Below, piece by piece: positions 38,601 to 52,467 of a DNA stretch of 64,000 bases. Origin of the DNA: Ptiloglossa arizonensis. Its lineage: Eukaryota > Arthropoda > Insecta > Hymenoptera > Colletidae. Position numbers and translations under genes: made by a program. The stretch is from the NCBI RefSeq assembly GCF_051014685.1, contig NW_027478400.1, positions 1,984,001 through 2,048,000 on the forward strand. The letters run 5' to 3'. The notes beneath the pieces are model-generated. The model saw only the letters and a program-made list of their open reading frames with translations, did not search any database and was not told where the DNA came from. Position 1 is the first letter of the stretch. Every line of letters starts with the position of its first letter.

Positions 38601-39290
38601 GCAATAGGAAATTCTCGAGTTCGTCAATCCGTTCGCGAGATATGGGAGTTTGAAGTTAAGGAATGGTTGAGAAACCATCACAATTTTCGCAAGTCTGATA
38701 CTCGAAACCAATAACTACTATGGCCTAGGGCAAAAATACATATACCGTTGTAATCGGGCGAGTTTCTGCTTTCAGATGCAACAGGAATGTCTCGAATTCG
38801 TCAATCCATTCGCGAGATATGGGGGTTAGAAGTTATGGAATGCTTGAGAAACCATCAAAATTTTCGCAAGTCTGATACTCGAATCCAATAACAAGTATGG
38901 CCTAGGGCAAAAATACACATACCGTTGTAATCGGGCGTGTTTCTGCTTTCAGATGCAATTGGAAATTCTCGAGTTCGTCAATCCGTTCGCGAGATATGGA
39001 AGTTTGAAGTTAAGGAATGATTGAGAAACCATCAAAATTTTCGCAAGTCTGATACTCGAAACCAAAAACTGGAATGCCCTAGGGGAAAAGTACACACACC
39101 ATTGTAATCGTGCGAGTTTCTACTTTCAGATGCAACACGAATTTCTCGAGTTCGTCATTCCGTTCGCGAGATATGGGAGTTTGAAATTAAGGAATGGTTG
39201 AGAAACCATCAAAATTTTCGCAATTCTGATGCTAGAAACCAATAACTACAAGGCCCTAGGGGAAAAATACACATACCGTTGTAATCGGGC
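37591..39290 (+). repeat. Partial third copy and transition monomers
   Basis: From about 37,590 the sequence resumes at the AAACCGTCAAAATTTTCGC/CTCGAGACC monomer of the 14-monomer unit and follows it for about one kilobase, with private changes CGAGTACGTC near 37730 and GGCGTAGGGG near 38370. After 38,600 it passes into CATCACAATTTTCGC, GGAATGTCTCGAATTCG and AACACGAATTTC monomers that also occur in the same order at 57.7-58.1 kb. No gene was found. Confidence 0.75.
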
Positions 39291-42200
39291 GAGTTTCTGC
39301 TGTCAGATGCCACAGGAATTTCTCGAGATCGTCAATCCGTTCGCGAGATATGGGAGTTTGAAGTTAAGGAATGCTTGAGATACCATCAAAATTGTCGCAA
39401 GTCTGTTACTCGAAACCAATAACTGCAAAGACATAGGGGTAAAATGCACATACTGTTGTAATCGGGCGAGTTTCTGCTGTCAGATGCAACAGGAATTTCT
39501 CGAGATCGTCAATCCGTTCGCGAGATATGGGAGTTTGAAGTTAAGGAATGCTTGGGAAACCATCAAAATTTTTGCAATTCTGATGCTAGAAACCAATAAC
39601 TACAATGGCCTAGGGGAAAAATACACATACCGTTGTAATCGGGAGAGTTTCTGCTTTCAGATGAAACAGGAGTTTCTCGAGTTCGTCAATCCGTTCGCGA
39701 GATGTGGGAGTTAGAAGTTATGGAATGCTTGAGAAACCATCAAAATTTTTGCAAGTCTGATACTCGAAACAAATACTTCTATGGCCTAGGGCAAAAATGC
39801 ACATACCGTTGAAATCGGTCGAGTTTCTGCTTTCAGATGCAACAGGAATTTCTCGAGTTCGTCAATCCGTTCGCGAAAATGGGAGTTTGAAGTTAAGGAA
39901 TGCTTGAGAAACCATCAAAATTATCGCAAGTCTGATACTCGAAGCCAATAACTACAAAGGCCTTGGGGAAAAATACACTTACCGTTGTAATCGGGCGAGT
40001 TTCTGCTTTCATATGCAATAGGAAATTCTCGAGTTCGTCAATCCGTTCGCGAGATATGGGAGTTTGAAGTTAAGGAATGGTTGAGAAACCATTACAATTT
40101 TCGCAAGTCTGATACTCGAAACCAATAACTACTATGGCCTAGGGCAAAAATACACGTACCGTTGTAATCGGGCGAGTTTCTGCTTTCAGATGCAATAGGA
40201 AATTCTCGAGTTCGTCAATCCGTTCGCGAGATATGGGAGTTTGAAGTTAAGGAATGCTTGAGAAACCATCAAAATTTTCGCAAGTCTGATAGACGAAACC
40301 AATAACTGGAATGGCCTAGGTCAAAAATACACGTACCGTTGTAATCGGCCGAGTTTCTGCTGTCAGATGCAACAGGAATTTCTCGAGATCGTCAATCCGT
40401 TCGCGAGATATGGGAGTTTGAAGTTAAGGAATGCTTGAGAAACCATCAAAATTTTCGCAAGCCTGATACACGAAACCAATAACTGGAATGGCCTAGGTCA
40501 AAAATACACGTACCGTTGTAATCGGCCGAGTTTCTGCTGTCAGATGCAACAGGAATTTCTCGAGTTCGTCAATCCGTTCGCGAGGTATGGGAGTTTCAAG
40601 TAGAGGAATGTTTGAGAAACCTTCAAAATTTTCGCAGATCTGATACTCGAGACCAATAACTACAAAGGCATAGGGGAAAAATGCACATACTGTTGAAATC
40701 GGGCGAGTTTCTGCTGTCAGATGCCACAGGAATTTCTCGAGATCGTCAATCCGTTCGCGAGATATGGGAGTTTGAAGTTAAGGAATGCTTGAGATACCAT
40801 CAAAATTGTCGCAAGTCTGTTACTCGAAACCAATAACTGCAAAGACATAGGGGTAAAATGCACATACTGTTGTAATCGGGCGAGTTTCTGCTGTCAGATG
40901 CAACAGGAATTTCTCGAGTTCGTCAATCCGTTCGCGAAAATGGGAGTTTGAAGTTAAGGAATGCTTGAGAAACCATCAAAATTATCGCAAGTCTGATACT
41001 CGAAGCCAATAACTACAAAGGCCTTGGGGAAAAATACACTTACCGTTGTAATCGGGCGAGTTTCTGCTTTCATATGCAATAGGAAATTCTCGAGTTCGTC
41101 AATCCGTTCGCGAGATATGGGAGTTTGAAGTTAAGGAATGGTTGAGAAACCATTACAATTTTCGCAAGTCTGATACTCGAAACCAATAACTACTATGGCC
41201 TAGGGCAAAAATACACGTACCGTTGTAATCGGGCGAGTTTCTGCTTTCAGATGCAATAGGAAATTCTCGAGTTCGTCAATCCGTTCGCGAGATATGGGAG
41301 TTTGAAGTTAAGGAATGCTTGAGAAACCATCAAAATTTTCGCAAGTCTGATAGACGAAACCAATAACTGGAATGGCCTAGGTCAAAAATACACGTACCGT
41401 TGTAATCGGCCGAGTTTCTGCTGTCAGATGCAACAGGAATTTCTCGAGATCGTCAATCCGTTCGCGAGATATGGGAGTTTGAAGTTAAGGAATGCTTGAG
41501 AAACCATCAAAATTTTCGCAAGCCTGATACACGAAACCAATAACTGGAATGGCCTAGGTCAAAAATACACGTACCGTTGTAATCGGCCGAGTTTCTGCTG
41601 TCAGATGCAACAGGAATTTCTCGAGTTCGTCAATCCGTTCGCGAGGTATGGGAGTTTCAAGTAGAGGAATGTTTGAGAAACCTTCAAAATTTTCGCAGAT
41701 CTGATACTCGAGACCAATAACTACAAAGGCATAGGGGAAAAATGCACATACTGTTGAAATCGGGCGAGTTTCTGCTGTCAGATGCCACAGGAATTTCTCG
41801 AGATCGTCAATCCGTTCGCGAGATATGGGAGTTTGAAGTTAAGGAATGCTTGAGATACCATCAAAATTGTCGCAAGTCTGTTACTCGAAACCAATAACTG
41901 CAAAGACATAGGGGTAAAATGCACATACTGTTGTAATCGGGCGAGTTTCTGCTGTCAGATGCAACAGGAATTTCTCGAGATCGTCAATCCGTTCGCGAGA
42001 TATGGGAGTTTGAAGTTAAGGAATGCTTGGGAAACCATCAAAATTTTTGCAATTCTGATGCTAGAAACCAATAACTACAATGGCCTAGGGGAAAAATACA
42101 CATACCGTTGTAATCGAGCGAGTTTCTGCTTTCAGATGCAACAGGAGTTTCTCGAGTTCATCAATCCGTTCGCGAGACGTGGGAGGTAGAAGTTATGGAA

Positions 42201-42930
42201 TGCTTGAGAAACCATCAAAATTTTCGAAAGTCTGATACTCGAAACCAATAACTTCTATGGCCTAGGGCAAAAATGCACATACCGTTGAAATCGGTCGAGT
42301 TTCTGCTTTCAGATGCAACAGGAATTTCTCGAGTTCGTCAATCCGTTCGCGAAAATGGGAGTTTGAAGTTAAGGAATGCTTGAGAAACCATCAAAATTAT
42401 CGCAAGTCTGATACTCGAAGCCAATAACTACAAGGGCCTTGGGGAAAAATACACTTACCGTTGTAATCGGGCGAGTTTCTGCTTTCATATGCAATAGGAA
42501 ATTCTCGAGTTCGTCAATCCGTTCGCGAGATATGGGAGTTTGAAGTTAAGGAATGGTTGAGAAACCATTACAATTTTCGCAAGTCTGATACTCGAAACCA
42601 ATAACTACTATGGCCTAGGGCAAAAATACACGTACCGTTGTAATCGGGCGAGTTTCTGCTTTCAGATGCAATAGGAAATTCTCGAGTTCGTCAATCCGTT
42701 CGCGAGATATGGGAGTTTGAAGTTAAGGAATGCTTGAGAAACCATCAAAATTTTCGCAAGTCTGATAGACGAAACCAATAACTGGAATGGCCTAGGTCAA
42801 AAATACACGTACCGTTGTAATCGGCCGAGTTTCTGCTGTCAGATGCAACAGGAATTTCTCGAGATCGTCAATCCGTTCGCGAGATATGGGAGTTTGAAGT
42901 TAAGGAATGCTTGAGAAACCATCAAAATTT
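39291..42930 (+). repeat. Alternating 8- and 6-monomer repeat units
   Basis: AATTGTCGCAAGTCTGTTAC occurs at about 39390, 40804 and 41865 (intervals of 1,414 and 1,061 bp, that is 8 and 6 monomers less a base or two). GCGAAAATGGGAG, a 176-bp monomer lacking one base, occurs at 39873, 40934 and 42349 (intervals of 1,061 and 1,415 bp). Other shared marks are CGAGATCGTC, GATAGACGAAACC, ATCGGCCGAG and GCCTGATACACG. Segments at 39.9-40.9 and 40.95-42.0 kb are near-identical. The 6-monomer step lacks a pair of monomers (the TTTTTGCAATTCTG and TTCTATGG types). Confidence 0.85.
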
Positions 42931-45900
42931 TCGCAAGTCTGATACTCGAAACCAATAACTACAAAGGCATAGGAGAAAAATGCACATACCGTTGAAATCG
43001 GGCGAGCTTCTGCTTTCAGATGCAATAGGAAATTCTCGAGTTCGTAAATCCGTTCGCGAGATATGGGAGTTTGAAATTAAGGAATGCTTGATAAACCATC
43101 AAAATTATCGCAAGTCTGATACTCGAAGCCAATAACTACAAAGGCCTTGGGGAAAAATACACGCACCGTTGTAATCGGGCGAGTTTCTGCTTTCAGATGC
43201 AACAGGAATTGCTCGAATTCGTCAATCCGTTCGCGAGATATGGGAGCTTGAAGTTAAGGAATGGTTGAGAGACCATCAAAATTTTCGCAATTCTGATGCT
43301 AGAAACCAATAACTACAATTCCCTAGGGGAAAAATACACATACCGTTGAAATCGGTCGAGTTTCTGCTTTCAGATGCAACAGGAATTTCTCGAGTTCGTC
43401 ATTCCGTTCGCGAGATATGGGAGTTTGAACATAAGGAATGGTTGAGAAACCATCAAAATTTTTTGCAATTCTGATGCTAGAAACCAATAACTACAATGGC
43501 CTAGGGGAAAAATACACATACCGTTGTAATCGGGCGAGTTTCTGCTTTCAGATGCAACAGGAGTTTCTCGAGTTCGTCAATCCGTTCGCGAGATGTGGGA
43601 GTTAGAAGTTATGGAATGCTTGAGAAACCATCAAAATTTTCGCAAGTCTGATACTCGAAACCAATAACTTCTATGGCCTAGGGCAAAAATGCACATACCG
43701 TTGAAATCGGTCGAGTTTCTGCTTTCAGATGCAACAGGAATTTCTCGAGTTCGTCAATCCGTTCGCGAGGCATGGGAGTTTGAAGTTGAGGAATGGTGGA
43801 GAAACCTTCAAAATTTTCGCAGGTCTGATACTCGAAACCAATAACTGGAATGGCCTAGGTCAAAAATTCACGTACCGTTGTAATCGGGCGTGTTTCTGCT
43901 TTCAGACGCAATAGGAAATTCTCGAGTTCGTCAATCCGTTCGCGAGATATGGTAGTTTGATGTTAAGGAATGGTTGAGAAACCATCAAAATTTTCGCAAG
44001 TCGGATACTCGAGACCAATAACTACAATGGCCTAGGGAAAAATACACGTACCGTTGTATTCGGGCGAGTTTCTGCTTTCAGATGCAATAGGAAATTCTCG
44101 AGTTCGTCAATCCGTTCGCGAGATATGGGAGTTTGACGTTAAGGAATGCTTGAGAAACCATCAAAATTTTCGCAAGTCTGATACTCGAAACCAATAACTA
44201 CATAGGCATATGGGAAAAATGCACATACCGTTGAAATCGGGCGAGTTTCTGCTTTCAGATGCAATAGGAAATTCTCGAGTTCGTCAATCCGTTCGCGAGA
44301 TATGGGAGTTTGAAGTTAAGGAATGCTTGAGAAACCATCAAAATTTTCGCAAGTCTGAAACTCGAATCCAATAACATGTATGGCCTAGGGCAAAAATACA
44401 CATACCGTTGTAATCGGGCGAGTTTCTGCTTTCAGACGCAATAGGAAATTCTCGAGTTCGTCATTCCGTTCGCGAGATATGGGAGTTTGAAGTTAAGGAA
44501 TGGTTGAGAAACCATCAAAATTTTCGCAATTCTGATGCTAGAAACCAATAACTACAATGGCCTAGGGGAAAAATACACATACCGTTGTAATCGGGCGAGT
44601 TTCTGCTTTCGGATGCAATAGGAAATTCTCGAGTTCGTCAATCCGTTCGCGAGATATGGGAGTTTGAAGTTAAGGAATGGTTGAGAAACCATCACAATTT
44701 TCGCAAGTCTGATACTCGAAACCAATAACTGGAATGGCCTAGGTCAAAAATACACGTACCGTTGTAATCGGGCGTGTTTCTGCTTTCAGATACAATAGGA
44801 AATTCTCGAGTTCGTCAATCCGTTCGCGAGATATGGGAGTTTGAAGTTAAGGAATGCTTGAGAAACCATCAAAATTATCGCAAGTCTGATACTCGAAGCC
44901 AATAACTACAAAGGCCTTGGGGAAAAATACACGTACCGTTGTATTCGGGCGAGTTTCTGCTTTCAGATGCAATAGGAATTTCTCGAGTTCGTCAATCCGT
45001 TCGCGAGATATGGGAGTTTGAAGTTAAGGAATGGTTGAGAAACCATCACAATTTTCGCAAGTCTGATACTCGAAACCAATAACTACTATGGCCTAGGGCA
45101 AAAATACACGTACCGTTGTAATCGGGCGAGTTTCTGCTTTCAGATGCAATAGGAAATTCTCGAGTTCGTTAATCCGTTCGCGAGATATGGGAGTTTGAAG
45201 TTAAGGAATGCTTGAAAAACCATCAAAATTTTCGCAAGTCTGATACTCGAAACCAATAACTACAAAGGCCCAGGGGGAAAATGCACGTACCGTTGAAATC
45301 GGGCGAGTTTCTGCTTTCAGATGCAATAGGAAATTCTCGAGTTCGTCAATCCGTTCGCGAGATAGTGGAGTTTGAAGTTAAGGAATGCTTGAGAAACCAT
45401 CAAAATTTTCGCAAGTCTGATACTCGAATCCAATAACAAGTATGGCCTAGGGCAAAAATACACATACCGTTGTAATCGGGCGAGTTTCTGCTTTCAGATG
45501 CAATAGGATATTCTCAAGTTCGTCATTCCGTTCGCGGGATATGGGAGTTTGAAGTTAAGGAATGGTTGAGAAACCATCAAAATTTTCGCAAGTCTGATAC
45601 TCGAAACCAATAACTACAAAGGCCTAGGGGAAAAATGCACATACGGTTGAAATCGGGCGAGTTTCTGCTTTCAGATGCGATAGGAAACTCTCGAATTCGT
45701 CAATCCGTTCGCGAGATATGGGAGTTTGAAGTTAAGGATGCTTGAGAAACCATCAAAATTATCGCAAGTCTGATACTCGAATCCAATAACATGTATGGCC
45801 TAGGGCAAAAATACACATACCGTTGTAATCGGGCGAGTTTCTGCTTTCAGATGCAATAGGAAATTCTCGAGTTCGTCATTCCGTTCGCGAGATATGGGAG

Positions 45901-46270
45901 TTTGAATTAAGGAATGGTTGAGAAACCATCAAAATTTTCGCAATTCTGATGCTAGAAACCAATAACTACAATGGCCTAGGGGAAAAATACACATACCGTT
46001 GTAATCGGGCGAGTTTCTGCTTTCGGATGCAATAGGAAATTCTCGAGTTCGTCAATCCGTTCGCGAGATATGGGAGTTTGAAGTTAAGGATGCTTGAGAA
46101 ACCATCAAAATTATCGCAAGTCTGATACTCGAAGCCAATAACTACAAAGGCCTTGGGGAAAAATACACGTACCGTTGTAATCGGGCGAGTTTCTGCTTTC
46201 AGATGCAATAGGAAATTCTCGAGTTCGTCAATCCGTTCGCGAGATATGGGAGTTTGAAGTTAAGGAATGG
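42931..46270 (+). repeat. Mosaic block holding precursors of the 17-monomer HOR
   Basis: It contains single or partial versions of monomers found in fixed order after 46.27 kb: CGTAAATCCG with GAAATTAAGG and GATAAACC (near 43040), GGAATTGCTCGAATTCG (near 43203), TTTTTTGCAATTCTG (near 43462), CATATGGG (near 44208), TTCGTTAATCCG (45165), GATAGTGG (near 45361) and GCGGGATATGGG (45531). The last mark recurs at 48892, 3,361 bp on, which is about 19 monomers rather than 17. A one-base-shorter GAATTAAGG monomer sits near 45905. No gene was found. Confidence 0.78.
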
Positions 46271-49200
46271 TTGAGAAACCATCACAATTTTCGCAAGTCT
46301 GATACTCGAAACCAATAACTACTATAGCCTAGGGCAAAAATACACGTACCATTGTAATCGGGAGAGTTTCTGCTTTCCGATGCAATAGGAAATTCTCGAG
46401 TTCGTAAATCCGTTCGCGAGATATGGGAGTTTGAAATTAAGGAATGCTTGATAAACCATCAAAATTATCGCAAGTCTGATACTCGAAGCCAGTAACTACA
46501 AAGGCCTTGGGGAAAAATACACGCACCGTTGTAATCGGGCGAGTTTCTGCTTTCAGATGCAATAGGAAATTCTCGAGTTCGTCAATCCGTTCGCGAGATA
46601 TGGAAGTTTGATGTTAAGGAATGGTTGAGATACCATCACAATTTTCGCAAGTCTGATACTCGAAACCTGTAACTACTATGGCCTAGGACAAAAATACAAG
46701 TACCGTTGTAATCGGGCGAGTTTCTGCTTTCAGATGCAACAGGAATTGCTCGAATTCGTCAATCCGTTCGCGAGATATGGGAGCTTGAAGTTAAGGAATG
46801 GTTGAGACACCATCAAAATTTTCGCAATTCTGATGCTAGAAACCAATAACTACAATTCCCTAGGGGAAAAATACACATACCGTTGAAATCGGTCGAGTTT
46901 CTGCTTTCAGATGCAACAGGAATTTCTCGAGTTCGTCATTCCGTTCGCGAGATATGGGAGTTTGAACTTAAGGAATGGTTGAGAAACCATCAAAATTTTT
47001 TGCAATTCTGATGCTAGAAACCAATAACTACAATGGACTAGGGGAAAAATACACATACCGTTGTAATCGGGCGAGTTTCTGCTTTCAGATGCAACAGGAG
47101 TTTCTCGAGTTCGTCAATCCGTTCGCGAGATGTGGGAGTTAGAAGTTATGGAATGCTTGAGAAACCATCAAAATTTTCGCAAGTCTGATACTCGAAACCA
47201 ATAACTTCTATGGCCTAGGGCAAAAATGCACATACCTTTGAAATCGGTCGAGTTTCTGCTTTCAGATGCAACAGGAATTTCTCGAGTTCGTCAATCCGTT
47301 CGCGAGATATGGGAGTTTGAAGTTAAGGAATGCTTGAGAAACCATCAAAATTTTCGCAAGTCTGATACTCGAAACCAATAACTACATAGGCATATGGGAA
47401 AAATGCACATACCGTTGAAATCGGGCGAGGTTCTGCTTTCAGATGCAATAGGAAATTCTCGAGTTCGTCAATCCGTTCGCGAGATATGGGAGTTTGAAGT
47501 TAAGGAATGCTTGAGAAACCATCAAAATTTTCGCAAGTCTGATACTCGAATCCAATAACATGTATGGCCTAGGGCAAAAATACACATACCGTTGTAATCG
47601 GGCGAGTTTCTGCTTTCAGATGCAATAGGAAATTCTCGAGTTCGTCATTCCGCTCGCGAGATATGGGAGTTTGAAGTTAAGGAATGGTTGAGAAACCATC
47701 AAAATTTTCGCAATTCTGATGCTAGAAACCAATAACTACAATGGCCTAGGGGAAAAATACACATACCGTTGTAATCGGGCGAGTTTCTGCTTTCGGATGC
47801 AACAGGAGCTTCTCGAGTTCGTCAATCCGTTCGCGAGATGTGGGAGTTAGAAGTTATGGAATGCTTGAGAAACCATCAAAATTTTCGCAAGTCTGATACT
47901 CGAAACCAATAACTACAAAGGCCTTGGGGAAAAGTACACGTACCGTTGTATTCGGGCGAGTTTCTGCTTTCAGATGCAATAGGAAATTCTCGAGTTCGTC
48001 AATCCGTTCGCGAGATATGGGAGTTTGAAGTTAAGGAATGGTTGAGAAACCATCACAATTTTCGCAAGTCTGATACTCGAAACCAATAACTGGAATGGCC
48101 TAGGTCAAAAATACACGTACCGTTGTAATCGGGCGTGTTTCTGCTTTCAGATGCAATAGGAAATTCTCGAGTTCGTCAATCCGTTCGCGAGATATGGGAG
48201 TTTGAAGTTAAGGAATGCTTGAGAAACCATCAAAATTATCGCAAGTCTGATACTCGAAGCCAATAACTACAAAGGCCTTGGGGAAAAATACACGTACCGT
48301 TGTATTCGGGCGAGTTTCTGCTTTCAGATGCAATAGGAAATTCTCGAGTTCGTCAATCCGTTCGCGAGATATGGGAGTTTGAAGTTAAGGAATGGTTGAG
48401 AAACCATCACAATTTTCGCAAGTCTGATACTCGAAACCAATAACTACTATGGCCTAGGGCAAAAATACACGTACCGTTGTAATCGGGCGAGTTTCTGCTT
48501 TCAGATGCAATAGGAAATTCTCGAGTTCGTTAATCCGTTCGCGAGATATGGGAGTTTGAAGTTAAGGAATGCTTGAAAAACCATCAAAATTTTCGCAAGT
48601 CTGATACTCGAAACCAATAACTACAAAGGCCTAGGGGGAAAATGCACGTACCGTTGAAATCGGGCGAGTTTCTGCTTTCAGATGCAATAGGAAATTCTCG
48701 AGTTCGTCAATCCGTTCGCGAGATAGTGGAGTTTGAAGTTAAGGAATGCTTGAGAAACCATCAAAATTTTCGCAAGTCTGATACTCGAATCCAATAACAA
48801 GTATGGCCTAGGGCAAAAATACACATACCGTTGTAATCGGGCGAGTTTCTGCTTTCAGATGCAATAGGATATTCTCGAGTTCGTCATTCCGTTCGCGGGA
48901 TATGGGAGTTTGAAGTTAAGGCATGGTTGAGAAACCATCAAAATTTTCGCAAGTCTGATACTCGAAACCAATAACTACAAAGGCCTAGGGGAAAAATGCA
49001 CATACGGTTGAAATCGGGCGAGTTTCTGCTTTCAGATGCAATAGGAAACTCTCGAGTTCGTCAATCCGTTCGCGAGATATGGGAGTTTGAAGTTAAGGAA
49101 TGCTTGAAAAACCATCAAAATTTTCGCAATTCTGATGCTAGAAACCAATAACTACAATGGCCTAGGGGAAAAATACACATACCGTTGTAATCGGGCGAGT

Positions 49201-49279
49201 TTCTGCTTTCGGATGCAACAGGAGCTTCTCGAGTTCGTCAATCCGTTCGCGAGATGTGGGAGTTAGAAGTTATGGAATG
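46270..49279 (+). repeat. 17-monomer HOR copy 1 (3,010 bp)
   Basis: It runs from TTGAGAAACCATCACAATT to the same point one unit later. It includes monomers with CGTAAATCC, GAAACCTGTAAC/TAGGACAAAAATAC, GGAATTGCTCG, TTTTTTGC, GATGTGGGAG, CATATGGG, CCGCTCGCG, GGAGCTTCTCG, TTCGTTAATCC, GATAGTGG and GCGGGATATGG in that order. Differences from copies 2 and 3 are few single bases. Confidence 0.88.
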
Positions 49280-52200
49280 CTTGAGAAACCATCACAATTT
49301 TCGCAAGTCTGATACTCGAAACCAATAACTACTATAGCCTAGGGCAAAAATACACGTACCATTGTAATCGGGAGAGTTTCTGCTTTCCGATGCAATAGGA
49401 AATTCTCGAGTTCGTAAATCCGTTCGCGAGATATGGGAGTTTGAAATTAAGGAATGCTTGATAAACCATCAAAATTATCGCAAGTCTGATACTCGAAGCC
49501 AGTAACTACAAAGGCCTTGGGGAAAAATACACGCACCGTTGTAATCGGGCGAGTTTCTGCTTTCAGATGCAATAGGAAATTCTCGAGTTCGTCAATCCGT
49601 TCGCGAGATATGGAAGTTTGATGTTAAGGAATGGTTGAGATACCATCACAATTTTCGCAAGTCTGATACTCGAAACCTGTAACTACTATGGCCTAGGACA
49701 AAAATACAAGTACCGTTGTAATCGGGCGAGTTTCTGCTTTCAGATGCAACAGGAATTGCTCGAATTCGTCAATCCGTTCGCGAGATATGGGAGCTTGAAG
49801 TTAAGGAATGGTTGAGACACCATCAAAATTTTCGCAATTCTGATGCTAGAAACCAATAACTACAATTCCCTAGGGGAAAAATACACATACCGTTGAAATC
49901 GGTCGAGTTTCTGCTTTCAGATGCAACAGGAATTTCTCGAGTTCGTCATTCCGTTCGCGAGATATGGGAGTTTGAACTTAAGGAATGGTTGAGAAACCAT
50001 CAAAATTTTTTGCAATTCTGATGCTAGAAACCAATAACTACAATGGACTAGGGGAAAAATACACATACCGTTGAAATCGGTCGAGTTTCTGCTTTCAGAT
50101 GCAACAGGAATTTCTCGAGTTCGTCATTCCGTTCGCGAGATATGGGAGTTTGAACTTAAGGAATGGTTGAGAAACCATCAAAATTTTTTGCAATTCTGAT
50201 GCTAGAAACCAATAACTACAATGGACTAGGGGAAAAATACACATACCGTTGTAATCGGGCGAGTTTCTGCTTTCAGATGCAACAGGAGTTTCTCGAGTTC
50301 GTCAATCCGTTCGCGAGATGTGGGAGTTAGAAGTTATGGAATGCTTGAGAAACCATCAAAATTTTCGCAAGTCTGATACTCGAAACCAATAACTTCTATG
50401 GCCTAGGGCAAAAATGCACATACCTTTGAAATCGGTCGAGTTTCTGCTTTCAGATGCAACAGGAATTTCTCGAGTTCGTCAATCCGTTCGCGAGATATGG
50501 GAGTTTGAAGTTAAGGAATGCTTGAGAAACCATCAAAATTTTCGCAAGTCTGATACTCGAAACCAATAACTACATAGGCATATGGGAAAAATGCACATAC
50601 CGTTGAAATCGGGCGAGGTTCTGCTTTCAGATGCAATAGGAAATTCTCGAGTTCGTCAATCCGTTCGCGAGATATGGGAGTTTGAAGTTAAGGAATGCTT
50701 GAGAAACCATCAAAATTTTCGCAAGTCTGATACTCGAATCCAATAACATGTATGGCCTAGGGCAAAAATACACATACCGTTGTAATCGGGCGAGTTTCTG
50801 CTTTCAGATGCAATAGGAAATTCTCGAGTTCGTCATTCCGCTCGCGAGATATGGGAGTTTGAAGTTAAGGAATGGTTGAGAAACCATCAAAATTTTCGCA
50901 ATTCTGATGCTAGAAACCAATAACTACAATGGCCTAGGGGAAAAATACACATACCGTTGTAATCGGGCGAGTTTCTGCTTTCGGATGCAACAGGAGCTTC
51001 TCGAGTTCGTCAATCCGTTCGCGAGATGTGGGAGTTAGAAGTTATGGAATGCTTGAGAAACCATCAAAATTTTCGCAAGTCTGATACTCGAAACCAATAA
51101 CTACAAAGGCCTTGGGGAAAAGTACACGTACCGTTGTATTCGGGCGAGTTTCTGCTTTCAGATGCAATAGGAAATTCTCGAGTTCGTCAATCCGTTCGCG
51201 AGATATGGGAGTTTGAAGTTAAGGAATGGTTGAGAAACCATCACAATTTTCGCAAGTCTGATACTCGAAACCAATAACTGGAATGGCCTAGGTCAAAAAT
51301 ACACGTACCGTTGTAATCGGGCGTGTTTCTGCTTTCAGATGCAATAGGAAATTCTCGAGTTCGTCAATCCGTTCGCGAGATATGGGAGTTTGAAGTTAAG
51401 GAATGCTTGAGAAACCATCAAAATTATCGCAAGTCTGATACTCGAAGCCAATAACTACAAAGGCCTTGGGGAAAAATACACGTACCGTTGTATTCGGGCG
51501 AGTTTCTGCTTTCAGATGCAATAGGAAATTCTCGAGTTCGTCAATCCGTTCGCGAGATATGGGAGTTTGAAGTTAAGGAATGGTTGAGAAACCATCACAA
51601 TTTTCGCAAGTCTGATACTCGAAACCAATAACTACTATGGCCTAGGGCAAAAATACACGTACCGTTGTAATCGGGCGAGTTTCTGCTTTCAGATGCAATA
51701 GGAAATTCTCGAGTTCGTTAATCCGTTCGCGAGATATGGGAGTTTGAAGTTAAGGAATGCTTGAAAAACCATCAAAATTTTCGCAAGTCTGATACTCGAA
51801 ACCAATAACTACAAAGGCCTAGGGGGAAAATGCACGTACCGTTGAAATCGGGCGAGTTTCTGCTTTCAGATGCAATAGGAAATTCTCGAGTTCGTCAATC
51901 CGTTCGCGAGATAGTGGAGTTTGAAGTTAAGGAATGCTTGAGAAACCATCAAAATTTTCGCAAGTCTGATACTCGAATCCAATAACAAGTATGGCCTAGG
52001 GCAAAAATACACATACCGTTGTAATCGGGCGAGTTTCTGCTTTCAGATGCAATAGGATATTCTCGAGTTCGTCATTCCGTTCGCGGGATATGGGAGTTTG
52101 AAGTTAAGGCATGGTTGAGAAACCATCAAAATTTTCGCAAGTCTGATACTCGAAACCAATAACTACAAAGGCCTAGGGGAAAAATGCACATACGGTTGAA

Positions 52201-52467
52201 ATCGGGCGAGTTTCTGCTTTCAGATGCAATAGGAAACTCTCGAGTTCGTCAATCCGTTCGCGAGATATGGGAGTTTGAAGTTAAGGAATGCTTGAAAAAC
52301 CATCAAAATTTTCGCAATTCTGATGCTAGAAACCAATAACTACAATGGCCTAGGGGAAAAATACACATACCGTTGTAATCGGGCGAGTTTCTGCTTTCGG
52401 ATGCAACAGGAGCTTCTCGAGTTCGTCAATCCGTTCGCGAGATGTGGGAGTTAGAAGTTATGGAATG
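49280..52467 (+). repeat. 17-monomer HOR copy 2 with one extra monomer (3,188 bp)
   Basis: Same order as copy 1, but the monomer with GAACTTAAGG, TTTTTTGCAATTCTG and ATGGACTAGG occurs twice in a row (about 49,895-50,072 and 50,073-50,250), each 178 bp including the extra T. The two are indistinguishable by eye. Copies 1 and 3 have one, so this is a single-monomer gain by unequal exchange or slippage, or a collapse and expansion error in assembly. Confidence 0.88.
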
